DNA from: Lachnospiraceae bacterium UBA1683
GTDB lineage: Bacteria > Bacillota > Clostridia > Lachnospirales > Lachnospiraceae
Assembly: GCA_002320245.1 (NCBI GenBank)
Contig: DCKD01000071.1
Location: 1-38,872, forward strand
Direction of reading: 5' to 3'
Length of the DNA: 38,872 nt
The notes beneath the pieces are model-generated. The model was not told the origin of the DNA and did no database searches. It worked only from the letters and a program-made list of their open reading frames with translations. Positions 24,648-34,238 of the stretch are shown here, one piece after another. A program made the translations under genes and the position numbers. Each line of letters opens with the position of its first letter. Position 1 is the first letter of the stretch.

Positions 24648-25601
24648 TTACTTAATTATTGATGTTGTTATTGCACTCAATGCTTTACTTAAAGCTGCCT
24701 CATCAGCCTGTTTTTTTCTTAGACTTTCCCACATACCAAGTATCTGATAAATACATTCTTTCACAACAGGAAAATACTTTTGGCATTCTTCTTCGCTTAA
24801 CTCATGAATACCTTTACTCAGAATCCCATAAATAGTTGTATTTTTGATGAGTATCTCTGGCAGATAGCCCTCTAACATCTTAATTCGTTCAGCCACCCTT
24901 GCCTGTTCAAATTCCGCGTCATTAACCGTATCGCCCGCTGTTGCTTTTGCCTGATAAACAAGCCTTTCAAGGATTCGTCTCAAATAAACATATGAACCTG
25001 CGCCAACACCACTTGCAAATAGTCCTATCGCTGTTCCAAGTTCTTTCCGATCTTGTTTAGAAATCACATGCTTATAAGTATCTAATTCTGGAAATGTCAT
25101 ATCTGCGACAGATGGATACTGCCCAATTTTCATCATAGAATTATCTGTTGTTAGAACGATATAATCTAAATGATGTTCCTCATCCATGCTGCAAGCAAAT
25201 TTAAATACTAAAATCCTTGATACATCTTCAATTTGCCAGTTCTTCCACTTCCATGATGTATTTTCTTTACCTGCAAGACTACCAGGCGATGGGGTATTCT
25301 CAAGAACATACCCCTTCTGAACTCTCAAAACTTCTTCTGAAAGTTTTAATGAATAACACTCATTAGGTTCATCTACAAAGTGAATATACGGACTCATTGA
25401 AAAAACACGCTCCTCCTTACATTCCTTGCAATACGCACTTATTCGAACTTTTCCATCAAGTAAAAGAATTAAATCTTGGATATTATCTTTGTTTATTTCC
25501 ATGGAATCATAAAGTCCAGCTGTCTGCAAAAAATTTGCAAATACATTATCCTTGCCAGAAACTGTATTTGATGGTATTGAATCAAAAATATTATGTCTCA
25601 C
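24648..25601 (-). CDS. Unknown 317-aa protein with HEPN/DUF4145-like helical domain, BREX-associated
   Basis: I do not recognise a characterised family. The N-terminal half has a zinc-ribbon-like CKECKEERVF pair (about residues 58-61) but only one CxxC. The C-terminal half is helical, with AIGLFASGVGAGSYVYLRRILERLV followed by YGILSKGIHELSEEEC, when read in two blocks. The LRRILE helix resembles DUF4145/HEPN-like domains, some of which are RNases or nucleic-acid-linked modules in defence loci. No HEPN RxxxxH motif is evident. The start is GTG at 25601, with AGGAG (25610-25614) 8 nt upstream, overlapping the end of pglX. The DNA is AT-richer than pglX flanks. Its position inside the BREX operon suggests an accessory role, which is inference only. 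Confidence 0.75.
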   Translation of the reverse strand: MRHNIFDSIPSNTVSGKDNVFANFLQTAGLYDSMEINKDNIQDLILLLDGKVRISAYCKECKEERVFSMSPYIHFVDEPNECYSLKLSEEVLRVQKGYVLENTPSPGSLAGKENTSWKWKNWQIEDVSRILVFKFACSMDEEHHLDYIVLTTDNSMMKIGQYPSVADMTFPELDTYKHVISKQDRKELGTAIGLFASGVGAGSYVYLRRILERLVYQAKATAGDTVNDAEFEQARVAERIKMLEGYLPEILIKNTTIYGILSKGIHELSEEECQKYFPVVKECIYQILGMWESLRKKQADEAALSKALSAITTSIIK

Positions 25602-25614
25602 TCCATTATCTCCT

Positions 25615-28600
25615 TTACTTTATTTTAGCCAAAACATCCTGGAAAATTGCATAATTCTTCTTCACACCATCGTCCAGGTCAATGGAAATCATCTGGTCGG
25701 CAAGGTGGTGTATCTTTTCCTCGTAAGTTCTAATTTCGGTATCCTGTGCCTGCAAGGTAGTCAGCTTCTTATTCAGCTTCACACGCCCGCCGGTGGAAGC
25801 ATTGGCAATACGCTGTTCCAAGCCGGCAATGGCAGTGCGATAACGTGCCTGCTGTTCATGCACATAATCGGTACGGATACGGGCGATGGTGTCCGGCTGA
25901 TAGCGGTGCATATAAATCAGAGCCTTAAATCCATTCTTCTTACCGCTGTCAAACAGCCAGTAAATCGGGCGTTTCTGATAAATCTTGCAATGGTCAGAAT
26001 AGAAATCACTCAAGAAGTAATTCCGAATCACATCCTTCGGCTGACCTTTACCGCCCAGTGCATCGGCAATGAATTTCAAGTTTTCGTCCAGAGTCTCTGC
26101 ACCGTAAACGGCTTTCACGAACTCCACAAACAGACCGACAATATCATCCTCAAAGTATTCATCATCGCAAATCGGGATAATGTTATCCTTGTCAGCAGCG
26201 AAAGAAGCATACTTGCTGTTGTCCCATTCGCCGCCTGCATAAGCAAGACCATCCATATCCAGAGAGTAACGACCAAACATACAGCCAACCGCATAGGAAA
26301 TGAACGAGCGAATATCTCTGCCAAGGTCAGCCTTGCGGACAGTGACATCCTTATCCTCAACCTCCGGTGTCAGCTCATCCTGTAAACCGTAAATGTCGAT
26401 GAAAATACGGTTAAGTTCTTCCTCGTTGGCTTTCAGCTGCTTAAAACGGTCATCACATTCAGCCTGCCACTGGTCAAAGGCTTCGGCAATGGTAGGAACT
26501 TTGCGGAGTAATGGGTGGTGCTGGAAATCCCATGAGGTTTCAAAGGAATCCCAATCATTTTTTTCCTTTTCAATGTTTTCCTTAACACTATTTTCAATAT
26601 TTGTAGCTTTATCCTGCTCAGAAATAATAGGCAATTTATTCATATTTCCGGCAGTTAAATTAAGCGTCGGAGCAATAAACTTAAATATTGATAGTGCCAC
26701 ATTCGTATTGACAAAACCAAGTACATAATATAAAACATTTCTATTTTGAAAAAACATTGAGTCTCCAGCTTGGTCAATAATAAAACCCTCTGGAAAGTAT
26801 CTCAGAAAGAAATCTGAACTTCCTATTCGTTTCCAGCTAATTCCCTCTTGAAAGAAATGAGATTCATTTCTTATAACAGATCCCTTTTCATGTTTTACAG
26901 AATATCCATTATTTTCCCAATTTATTACTCTCCAATGATTTCCATACCATTTGCGACTTTCACCTCCACAATTATATTTAATCCATTTATTTCCAAACGA
27001 TATATCATTAGAATTAAAATCGCACGAGCTTACTTCAAACCAGTAACGAACATATTTGTCATTGTTACCAGTTTGCATTCCTGTACAGCAATCTGCGATC
27101 TGTTCCAATGATTTTCCATTTTTGAAAATACCAAGAACATTAGAACTTGCCCAATACGCTATCGGACTTCCTGGAATTATTAAAAAATCATCTTGTTTTG
27201 CTATATAACAATTTATTCTGGAAAGAAACATATCTTCCTTTCCCTGTTGTGAAGTCGGTTCAATCAAACGATAATAACTACCCTTATAACTTGCAATATG
27301 GCTTTTTCGCATAACAAAGCTTGTAGTTTGAACAACTTCACCACCAATTTCTTCAAATGCTCTTGGTCCTAAATGAGCCATATTTATGGTATCAATCCTC
27401 TGTAATTTGGCACGGAGTTTTTCAAAACTGGACAAAAACATCCATGCGTGCTGGGTTATCATTGCTTGATAACAATTATTTTTAACCATTAGCTCACAAC
27501 GTTCGATAAATACTGCAAACAGGTCACTCTTACTATCAGAATAACCTTTCTTTACATAGTCATTTAATTTAATCGAACAATCTGTTAATGCTCGGTACGG
27601 TGGATTCGTCACAACCGCATCATATTTCTGTGCCAGTGCTTCAGCCACCTGCACCAAAGGAAGAAGCTCTCTGAGTGCCGTTTCACGGGACATATTTATA
27701 TCTTCCATAATCTCCGCAAAGCGGTCATACATGGCAGACCAATCCTGCGGTGTTACGGTCAGAATAGAGCCATATTCCTTTGCATCATGCAGTTCACTGA
27801 TAATGGTATCCATAGCCGCTGTGAGCTTCATATCGCCATTACAGAAATAGTCTACCGCAAATTTGTCTACATGGTTGCTCTCTACAATGGCATACACATG
27901 GGGCTGAATGCCACGGCTGAAGAAGCGGCGGTCATACTGACGGGCTTTCATCATTACCGCAAAGTAAGCCAGCTGTGCCGCACGGTCATCAATATCCAGT
28001 CCGTAAAGATTGTTCTCTACAATGCTTGCCACCGCTTCACGGGTGGTATAGCCGTAGGATTCATAAATCTTCATCAACACATCGAACATATACGCAAGGA
28101 TATGACCGGAACCAGAGCAAGGGTCAATGACTTTCAGCTGATCCGGTGTCAGTGCGGCATATTCTTTGCGAATCTCGGCAAGCTGTGCCTGTACTTCCGG
28201 CTCCTGCTCGGCTTCTTCCAGATAGTAATGCCATTTGGTATCTTCCGGATCACGGTTTCCGGCAGCATAAGCAGACTGTTCTTCCTCTGTCGGCAGAAGC
28301 TGTTCTTTCGCATCAGGATGTCCCTCCAGCCACAGGCGACCAAGGCTATTCTCTACCATGTAGCGAACAATCCAGTCCGGTGTGAAAAGCTGGGTTGCTG
28401 CAGGGATGTTTTCTTTTGTGATTTTCACATTCTTTTTCAGAGCTGCGAAAACATCGTCCTTTTTCTCGCTGTTATAATACTGATACAGCCAGCCGATGAT
28501 CTGGACAGCATCTTTCCAGTCGTCCTCTGGTATCAGCTCAATCATCTGCTGAATGACACTGCCTTCACGAAGCAGATTGTCCGGCAGAAGAAGCTCCGTG

Positions 28601-29103
28601 TAATCCGCAATCTTCTGGAACATCCCCGGCAGAATCTTATTCAGGGCATTGCACTGTACGATCAGCAGATATTTATACAGTTCTTCGGTCTTTTCGGCTT
28701 CTTTCAGCTCATAGACCTTTTCCATATCCAATCCATCCAAATCCAGATGAATGGCTTCGGCTATAATCTGCGGCTTAAAGTTGTTTTCCTCGTCCGTGAA
28801 CACACGCACATGGGAAGGAAGATAGCCATTGACTTCCATGAATCGCAGAGCAGAGAAGCGGTTGAACCAAGTATAGGCAACCTCCTCCATGACCTGCTTA
28901 TATCCTTTATCATTAATCTCGGCAATCAGAGCCTGACGCTGTTTCTTTTCATCGGCAGTGAGGACTTTACCGCCAACGCTGTCCGCATTGGCATCCTCAA
29001 TGTTGTCCTCTATGATACCGTATTCCACGCCTTTCAGGGAAACACGGGCGATCAGCTCTGTTCTTGCCCAGACAGCAAATTTTTTAATCGCATTCTTATC
29101 CAT
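25615..29103 (-). CDS. pglX: BREX-1 adenine-specific DNA methyltransferase PglX
   Basis: A 1162-residue N6-adenine methyltransferase of type 1 BREX that marks host DNA and lets the system spare self. Motif I appears as VIDPCSGSGHIL (about 323-334) and the catalytic NPPY at about 496-499. The middle of the protein (about residues 510-850) is the likely target-recognition region. Its DNA (about 26,540-27,580) is visibly more AT-rich than both flanks, suggesting replacement of that region. The C-terminus is a conserved helical domain. The ATG at 29103 follows AAGGAGACG, 10 nt after brxC. No frameshift or homopolymeric switch tract is seen. Confidence 0.96.
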   Translation of the reverse strand: MDKNAIKKFAVWARTELIARVSLKGVEYGIIEDNIEDANADSVGGKVLTADEKKQRQALIAEINDKGYKQVMEEVAYTWFNRFSALRFMEVNGYLPSHVRVFTDEENNFKPQIIAEAIHLDLDGLDMEKVYELKEAEKTEELYKYLLIVQCNALNKILPGMFQKIADYTELLLPDNLLREGSVIQQMIELIPEDDWKDAVQIIGWLYQYYNSEKKDDVFAALKKNVKITKENIPAATQLFTPDWIVRYMVENSLGRLWLEGHPDAKEQLLPTEEEQSAYAAGNRDPEDTKWHYYLEEAEQEPEVQAQLAEIRKEYAALTPDQLKVIDPCSGSGHILAYMFDVLMKIYESYGYTTREAVASIVENNLYGLDIDDRAAQLAYFAVMMKARQYDRRFFSRGIQPHVYAIVESNHVDKFAVDYFCNGDMKLTAAMDTIISELHDAKEYGSILTVTPQDWSAMYDRFAEIMEDINMSRETALRELLPLVQVAEALAQKYDAVVTNPPYRALTDCSIKLNDYVKKGYSDSKSDLFAVFIERCELMVKNNCYQAMITQHAWMFLSSFEKLRAKLQRIDTINMAHLGPRAFEEIGGEVVQTTSFVMRKSHIASYKGSYYRLIEPTSQQGKEDMFLSRINCYIAKQDDFLIIPGSPIAYWASSNVLGIFKNGKSLEQIADCCTGMQTGNNDKYVRYWFEVSSCDFNSNDISFGNKWIKYNCGGESRKWYGNHWRVINWENNGYSVKHEKGSVIRNESHFFQEGISWKRIGSSDFFLRYFPEGFIIDQAGDSMFFQNRNVLYYVLGFVNTNVALSIFKFIAPTLNLTAGNMNKLPIISEQDKATNIENSVKENIEKEKNDWDSFETSWDFQHHPLLRKVPTIAEAFDQWQAECDDRFKQLKANEEELNRIFIDIYGLQDELTPEVEDKDVTVRKADLGRDIRSFISYAVGCMFGRYSLDMDGLAYAGGEWDNSKYASFAADKDNIIPICDDEYFEDDIVGLFVEFVKAVYGAETLDENLKFIADALGGKGQPKDVIRNYFLSDFYSDHCKIYQKRPIYWLFDSGKKNGFKALIYMHRYQPDTIARIRTDYVHEQQARYRTAIAGLEQRIANASTGGRVKLNKKLTTLQAQDTEIRTYEEKIHHLADQMISIDLDDGVKKNYAIFQDVLAKIK

Positions 29104-29113
29104 ACTCGTCTCC

Positions 29114-32100
29114 TTAGTTCAGCTTGATCTCGTCACAATTCTTCAGCAACTGTTTCAGCTGAGAACGAATCTTCTCTACATAATCATCAATGTCCGCTTC
29201 GGTCTGTAAGGTCTTTGCCTGGAATACGACCTGGCGGTTATAGGCGCGGACTACTTTCTTCTTTACAGGAGCAACTTCTTTCCCCGGCTGTGTCGGCTGT
29301 ACCGGCGGCTTCGGTGCAGGCGGAGTCAGAACGGACTCGATATTGCTGACCGTATCATCCTTATACTGGCACATCGGCAGGAACATAGCATCCAGAAGGG
29401 CAAGGCTCTTTAACTCTGCAATTTTCTCCTTGCACTGGCTGAAATATCTATCTGATTTTTCAATCAGATGAGAAGCCTTGGAATCGCCGTTGGCGGCAGT
29501 GTGGGTTGCTTCCATACACTGAAGAACCGTTTCCAGAACTTCCGCACGTTTTTCTTCCAACATCTTGTCATGGGCAGTACGAACCGTATCCATCAGCGGA
29601 TTCAGTTCACGAATCCGATTATAGTTGAACTTGCTTCCGGTCTGAACCATGGTAATCAGACGAATGGTATTCAGTGCCTTGTGTGCTTCCTCATTTTCTT
29701 CAATACGGTCAAAGTCATCATGCAGAGATTTCTCAAACTGCACTGCCTGGTCGAATACTGTCACCTGTGTCTTGAAAAAGTTTTCAATGCCGTTGCTCAT
29801 GGCATCTTTATTATCAAACAGAGCATCCTCTTTTTTCAGCACACGCTCGATCAGGGCAATGTTGTCTTTCTTCTGGGAAAGAACATCGTCCATCAAATGA
29901 ATGGCTTCCTGCACCAATGCACGATCCGGGTATTTGTGTCCATCATAACGCTTATCAAGAGAATCGTAGTAATCACGCTGTTCGCTGAATTTCTCGGTCA
30001 CAAAGCGAATCAGACCATCTTCATCGTCCGGCACATCCATAACATCGAAATAATCACGGAGCATTGCTTTTACATCACGCATCATCGTAGCGGAAATGGT
30101 TTTACGCTTGCTGATGGAAGTCTTGCCAATCTCGCTCTTTTTACGAAGCATATCCGGCAGTTTCGGGTCGTCCGGCTGAATTGTATTGCCTGCATACTTG
30201 ATGGTTACTTTCTGGGAATAAATCAGCTGTGCCGCAACCGCAGCAATGTCGATTTCTTTCCAACCATACGGAATCGCACTGTATTTGCTCTGAACATCTG
30301 CCATAGAAGTCGGCAGTTTCTTTGCATCCTGCATTTCCAGATATTCTTCCATAGCGGAAGCAGCGTCACGGTTCGGTTCCATGCCCGGAAGTGCTGTTAC
30401 TGTACCTGTCAGAATCGCAATAATATCTGCATCACTGCCTGCATTTTCTGTAATCAAATCGAGCTTGCTATATACATGAGCAACCAGATATTCCAGAGAC
30501 TGGTCAATCTTGCTCTTGGCATTTCCGGCTTTGATTTCAAGATGTTCACCATCCACATAGAACTGCGCCCCTTCAATGGCATTCTGTAATTCAGTCCTGG
30601 CACTCAGCTCATATTTTCCGGCTTCATCCTGCTGGTCGCTGATGATTTTCTGCACACTCTTTGGAAGCTGGCTTACATTTCTCTGCTTTACATACTTGCG
30701 AATTTTCATGGCAGATTCCAGAGATTCATAGTAAGGAGTATCAGCCAGAACAACGATTGCTTCATTTCCTTTGGATTCTGCCATCAGGCGGTAATCTGTT
30801 TTCTCGATAGCATCGGTAGCAACAGTCAGGAAACGCAGACGCATACCGCCTGTTGCCACACCGACGGTAATACCGTCTACCATCTGGTCAAAGGCAAAGT
30901 CATATTTTCCATAGCGGAACTTCTTGGTTGTGAAAATATCGCCGTAAATCATCTGGGCGATACGCTCCACGATAGAAGCAGTGTCCACATTGGTGTCTCT
31001 GATTTCACGCTGAATATCCTGTTCTTCATCGGTCAGGAAGTTATAAGTGTCTCCAGTTCTACCGATATAGTTCTGGCTCATCAGACGATCAAGGCATCCA
31101 CGGACGGCTTCACGCATAATAATCTTATCTACACGAATATCGTCTGCCATAAGGATAACGATATTGTCCAGATTGGAAGGAATATCATCAATATATCGAA
31201 TCAGATACAGAAGTTTCAGTACATCCACATCCTGCTGTTCAATGCCATCGCCGTTGTCTGCGGCTTTCTGGCAACGCTCAATTACCCGGCGGATAGAACC
31301 GTCAAGGAAAGTATGTACGGTATCATAAAAGCGGAAGAACGGAACAAGTGCATACTCATCCTTCTCCTGAATTTTCTGTGCAGCTTCCTGGAAGCCGGAC
31401 AGCATAGAACGCTCACCGCCAGAAAGGTGCTTGCCGGAATTTCCGTGCTTACGGATTTCAGCAAATACTTTCTGCATGATGATAAACTGATACGGCACAA
31501 ACGGGAAGTTCTCTGTAAATTCCCTCGGACCGGAATAACCTTTAATATCCAGAATAGAGCCGCTGAAACTGAACAGGTTACGCAGGACAGAATCATTCTG
31601 CTCATAAACTGTTTCCAAATCCTGCGCTGCTTCTGGTTCCTTTTTCAAAATACGCTTCTGGATGACTTCATCCACGGAGGAAGAAGATAAGCTCAGTCTT
31701 GTTTTGAAACGAGCCTGAATACGAGAGAACTCGTCGGCACGAACTTTGATGATTTCATCAATGGCTTCCTGTCCGGTGCAGATCACCCAAATCTTGCCTT
31801 CGCACTCACTTCCGATTTTCTCGGTCAGGGACTGGAGGTTCAAAAGCATATCGGTATCTGTGCCAACATACTGACCAACCTCGTCAATCATAAACAGCAG
31901 ACGGAAGTTGGCAGGCTTTGTATCTACATAGGCTTTCATATCTTCCACAAGCTGTGCGATAGAAATTTCTGTTGCGGTTTTATCATTGAACCACGCCTTG
32001 GCATCGTCCTCACTCATGTCCAGAACTTCCATCAGAGTCGGGATGATAAACTTGCCGTTGAAAGCAAATGCACGGCGCATTTCCAGCCAGGACTTGCCTT

Positions 32101-32662
32101 TCTTTTCTTCAAAAACTCTGCGGAACTCCTCGGTTTTGCCCTGCTGGTCAATATACCGCTCCATCATGGCAACTTTCAGATTTTCGCCGTAAAATCCCAG
32201 ATGGTTATAGAACATCTTTGCAAAAACACGAAGCACAGCGGTCTTGTCTTTATTGCTGAATCCCTCAATATCAATATTAAACAGAATTGTCTCTGTCGGT
32301 CCCTTGGTAGCACGGTCTATCAGCATAAAAGTTGCCGGATCGTCCTCAAACTTTTTACGGAAACGCTCTACACTGCGAATGCCTTTTACTTCTTTATTCT
32401 CCAGAAGATAAGAAAGCATTTTCAGAAAGTGAGATTTACCACTTCCAAAGAAACCGGAAATCCAAACACCCATATCGGCGGTCGGCTGGTCAAAGGCGTC
32501 GCCGTAATAATTGAAGAATGTAATGAAATGTTTCTTCAATTCTCTGGTGATGACATATTCATTTAACTCCTGCTCGATTACATCGTCAGCAGCCTGGTCA
32601 ACTTTAATAACACCATTGATTTTGCGGTTGATGTCGTCCGCAAACATATCTCGAATTATCAT
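29114..32662 (-). CDS. brxC: BREX P-loop ATPase BrxC
   Basis: A 1182-residue P-loop protein matching BrxC/PglY (DUF6079-related). The ATP-binding loop FFGSGKSHFLKML is at about 71-83, and a later LLFMIDEVGQYVG is the Walker B region. Long helical and coiled-coil stretches fill the remainder, with a Pro-rich segment (PPAPKPPVQPTQPG) near residue 1120. BrxC is an essential core component in studied type 1 systems and probably couples ATP use to complex assembly on DNA. It starts 13 nt after brxB and is followed 10 nt later by pglX. The start ATG at 32662 is supported by AAGGGGG upstream. Confidence 0.95.
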   Translation of the reverse strand: MIIRDMFADDINRKINGVIKVDQAADDVIEQELNEYVITRELKKHFITFFNYYGDAFDQPTADMGVWISGFFGSGKSHFLKMLSYLLENKEVKGIRSVERFRKKFEDDPATFMLIDRATKGPTETILFNIDIEGFSNKDKTAVLRVFAKMFYNHLGFYGENLKVAMMERYIDQQGKTEEFRRVFEEKKGKSWLEMRRAFAFNGKFIIPTLMEVLDMSEDDAKAWFNDKTATEISIAQLVEDMKAYVDTKPANFRLLFMIDEVGQYVGTDTDMLLNLQSLTEKIGSECEGKIWVICTGQEAIDEIIKVRADEFSRIQARFKTRLSLSSSSVDEVIQKRILKKEPEAAQDLETVYEQNDSVLRNLFSFSGSILDIKGYSGPREFTENFPFVPYQFIIMQKVFAEIRKHGNSGKHLSGGERSMLSGFQEAAQKIQEKDEYALVPFFRFYDTVHTFLDGSIRRVIERCQKAADNGDGIEQQDVDVLKLLYLIRYIDDIPSNLDNIVILMADDIRVDKIIMREAVRGCLDRLMSQNYIGRTGDTYNFLTDEEQDIQREIRDTNVDTASIVERIAQMIYGDIFTTKKFRYGKYDFAFDQMVDGITVGVATGGMRLRFLTVATDAIEKTDYRLMAESKGNEAIVVLADTPYYESLESAMKIRKYVKQRNVSQLPKSVQKIISDQQDEAGKYELSARTELQNAIEGAQFYVDGEHLEIKAGNAKSKIDQSLEYLVAHVYSKLDLITENAGSDADIIAILTGTVTALPGMEPNRDAASAMEEYLEMQDAKKLPTSMADVQSKYSAIPYGWKEIDIAAVAAQLIYSQKVTIKYAGNTIQPDDPKLPDMLRKKSEIGKTSISKRKTISATMMRDVKAMLRDYFDVMDVPDDEDGLIRFVTEKFSEQRDYYDSLDKRYDGHKYPDRALVQEAIHLMDDVLSQKKDNIALIERVLKKEDALFDNKDAMSNGIENFFKTQVTVFDQAVQFEKSLHDDFDRIEENEEAHKALNTIRLITMVQTGSKFNYNRIRELNPLMDTVRTAHDKMLEEKRAEVLETVLQCMEATHTAANGDSKASHLIEKSDRYFSQCKEKIAELKSLALLDAMFLPMCQYKDDTVSNIESVLTPPAPKPPVQPTQPGKEVAPVKKKVVRAYNRQVVFQAKTLQTEADIDDYVEKIRSQLKQLLKNCDEIKLN

Positions 32663-32675
32663 GGCTTTATCCCCC

Positions 32676-33233
32676 TTAAATCACATTGAATGCCCGGTAA
32701 TAATCATTTGGTGTCAGACGATTGAACAGTTTTACATGACGACCATCAAACTCGCCCGGATACATAACCAAAATCGGAACATCCGAAAAATACGGTTGCA
32801 AGGCTTCCAGTAAAGTATGGATTCTCATAAACGGGAATACCTCGCCCACACCCGTCAGCATCAGTACATCGCCCGGTTCATGCGGCTCATACTGAATTTT
32901 ATCAATGAACTCTCCATTGCCGATTGCGGAGTTGAGCTGTTCCAGAAGATAAGCACTTCCGTCGGCTTCTTCCATATCGGGAATCGCATCTGTGATGTCC
33001 ATATCATCGCAGATAGAGAGAAATGTTTTATATAAATTACAAACCTTCAAATGGCACTCTAAGGACTGATCTGTTTCCAGCTGATTCACAAAATGGCGGA
33101 CAACCATTTCATTCTCCGGTTCATAACAAAAGATTCTGATATTCACTTCATTGCTGAGTCCTTTACCTTCCAGGAACTCCGGTTCCTGAATCAATGCCCG
33201 AACTTTGTCCAGGCGTTCTTTTATATCACTCAT
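32676..33233 (-). CDS. brxB: BREX protein BrxB (DUF1788)
   Basis: A 185-residue DUF1788 protein. Conserved blocks include the DIKERLDKVRALI N-terminus, the central GDVLMLTGVGEVFPFMR and the C-terminal VLMYPGEFDGRHVKLFNRL. BrxB is a small core component of type 1 BREX needed for methylation and defence in studied systems; its biochemical activity is not established. I chose ATG 33233 because GGAGGT (33240-33245) lies 6 nt upstream, whereas an upstream in-frame ATG at 33257 lies within brxA. It follows brxA by 11 nt. Confidence 0.93.
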   Translation of the reverse strand: MSDIKERLDKVRALIQEPEFLEGKGLSNEVNIRIFCYEPENEMVVRHFVNQLETDQSLECHLKVCNLYKTFLSICDDMDITDAIPDMEEADGSAYLLEQLNSAIGNGEFIDKIQYEPHEPGDVLMLTGVGEVFPFMRIHTLLEALQPYFSDVPILVMYPGEFDGRHVKLFNRLTPNDYYRAFNVI

Positions 33234-33244
33234 CGGGCTACCTC

Positions 33245-33850
33245 CTATGAAAAGCAATTAAACGCCGGCAGTACCGCCGTATCGCCATTGCTTCTGATGG
33301 CATTCTCCAAAACAGGATGCAGCCATACTGGATTTAAATGATCTGCCTTGAGGTTGTCGAGATATTCTGTTTCAACAAGCACTCTGGCAATAATCTGTTT
33401 TAACTTTGTTATTGTGCTGTCGCTCCAGGAAGCTACGGTATCATTCTGCTCCTGCAAACGCATAAAAAATGTATTCAAATCTATCTTACCAAAAGACGTG
33501 TCCCTTAATCTGTACTTCTCGCCAATCACTGTCAGCATAAATTCCCAGATCAGTCGGCTCTGCTTCATCATTGCATACAGACAAATCTGTTTTGCTACAT
33601 CCGTCGGCTGTGATGCAATCGAAGAAACCAGCGAATCATCTTCCAGAGCATGAAGCCGTTTGATACAGGCTTTTGCCATGCGTGTGATAGATTTCTCCGT
33701 TGGATACTGGAAAATATTCTGCTCTACAATTTCTTTTACAATCGCATCATCTGGAAAGCCTTCTGCCATCAGCTTTGCGGTGGAGCGCATTTCATAAAAA
33801 AGGAACGGTTCTCTGGTCAACGACGCTATATAAGGATAAGAATGATCCAT
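33245..33850 (-). CDS. brxA: BREX protein BrxA (DUF1819)
   Basis: A 201-residue mostly helical DUF1819 protein. The N-terminal ASLTREPFLFYEMRSTAKL and the PTEKSITRMAKACIKRL block are typical. BrxA is reported to be a DNA-binding protein with winged-helix-like folds and is part of the type 1 core. It begins at ATG 33850 after AAGGAGG, 14 nt downstream of the XRE gene stop, and is the first core gene of the operon. Confidence 0.93.
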   Translation of the reverse strand: MDHSYPYIASLTREPFLFYEMRSTAKLMAEGFPDDAIVKEIVEQNIFQYPTEKSITRMAKACIKRLHALEDDSLVSSIASQPTDVAKQICLYAMMKQSRLIWEFMLTVIGEKYRLRDTSFGKIDLNTFFMRLQEQNDTVASWSDSTITKLKQIIARVLVETEYLDNLKADHLNPVWLHPVLENAIRSNGDTAVLPAFNCFS

Positions 33851-33864
33851 GATGCCGTACCTCC

Positions 33865-34083
33865 TTACTGTTCCTCTTTTTTATCCGGCACAAATTCCAT
33901 GATGTCTCCAACATCGCAGTTTAAAACCGAACAAATTTTCGACACAATCTCTGTACTAACATTTTCATCTTTTGATAATCGAGACATTGTTGTTGTACTA
34001 ACACCTGTCATTGCACGCAGATCTTTCTTCATCATGTCTTTATCAATCAACAATTTCCACAATTTCTTGTAACTAATTGCCAT
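33865..34083 (-). CDS. XRE-family regulator at head of BREX operon
   Basis: A 72-residue Cro/C1-type DNA-binding protein consisting almost entirely of a helix-turn-helix (KKDLRAMTGVSTTTMSRLSK, then IVSKICSVLNCDVGDIMEF). It closely resembles small repressors that control restriction or toxin operons. As the first gene of the BREX transcript, 14 nt before brxA, it is likely to regulate its own promoter and thus the whole system (inference). The ATG at 34083 follows GAGGTG. A good promoter lies at 34136-34164. Confidence 0.9.
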   Translation of the reverse strand: MAISYKKLWKLLIDKDMMKKDLRAMTGVSTTTMSRLSKDENVSTEIVSKICSVLNCDVGDIMEFVPDKKEEQ

Positions 34084-34135
34084 TTTTTCACCTCAGTCTT
34101 ATTTGTTTAAAATATCTATTCACATTGTATTTATT

Positions 34136-34164
34136 ATCATATCATAGAAATGCGTTTTGAACAA
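34136..34164 (-). promoter_or_regulatory. Predicted promoter of the BREX operon
   Basis: On the minus strand TTGTTC (34159-34164) and TATGAT (34136-34141) are spaced by 17 nt, about 53 nt upstream of the XRE start. The arms aaatgcg (34148-34154) and cgcattt (34203-34209) are inverted around the -35 and could be part of an operator for the XRE protein. This 155-bp region is the only sizeable gap before the 18-kb operon. Confidence 0.55.
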
Positions 34165-34238
34165 CCTAATATATTAAAAATCATAATTAGATTCTGAAAT
34201 ATCGCATTTTTAAATCATACAGTTATAGAAAACATATC

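Noticed and set aside
27787..29127. Long plus-strand frame (446 codons) opposite pglX
   Set aside because: Antisense shadow of pglX: unusual composition, no domain, and the opposite frame is a clear methyltransferase.
29468..30589. Plus-strand frame of 373 codons opposite brxC
   Set aside because: Antisense shadow of brxC with His/Cys/Phe-rich nonsense composition.
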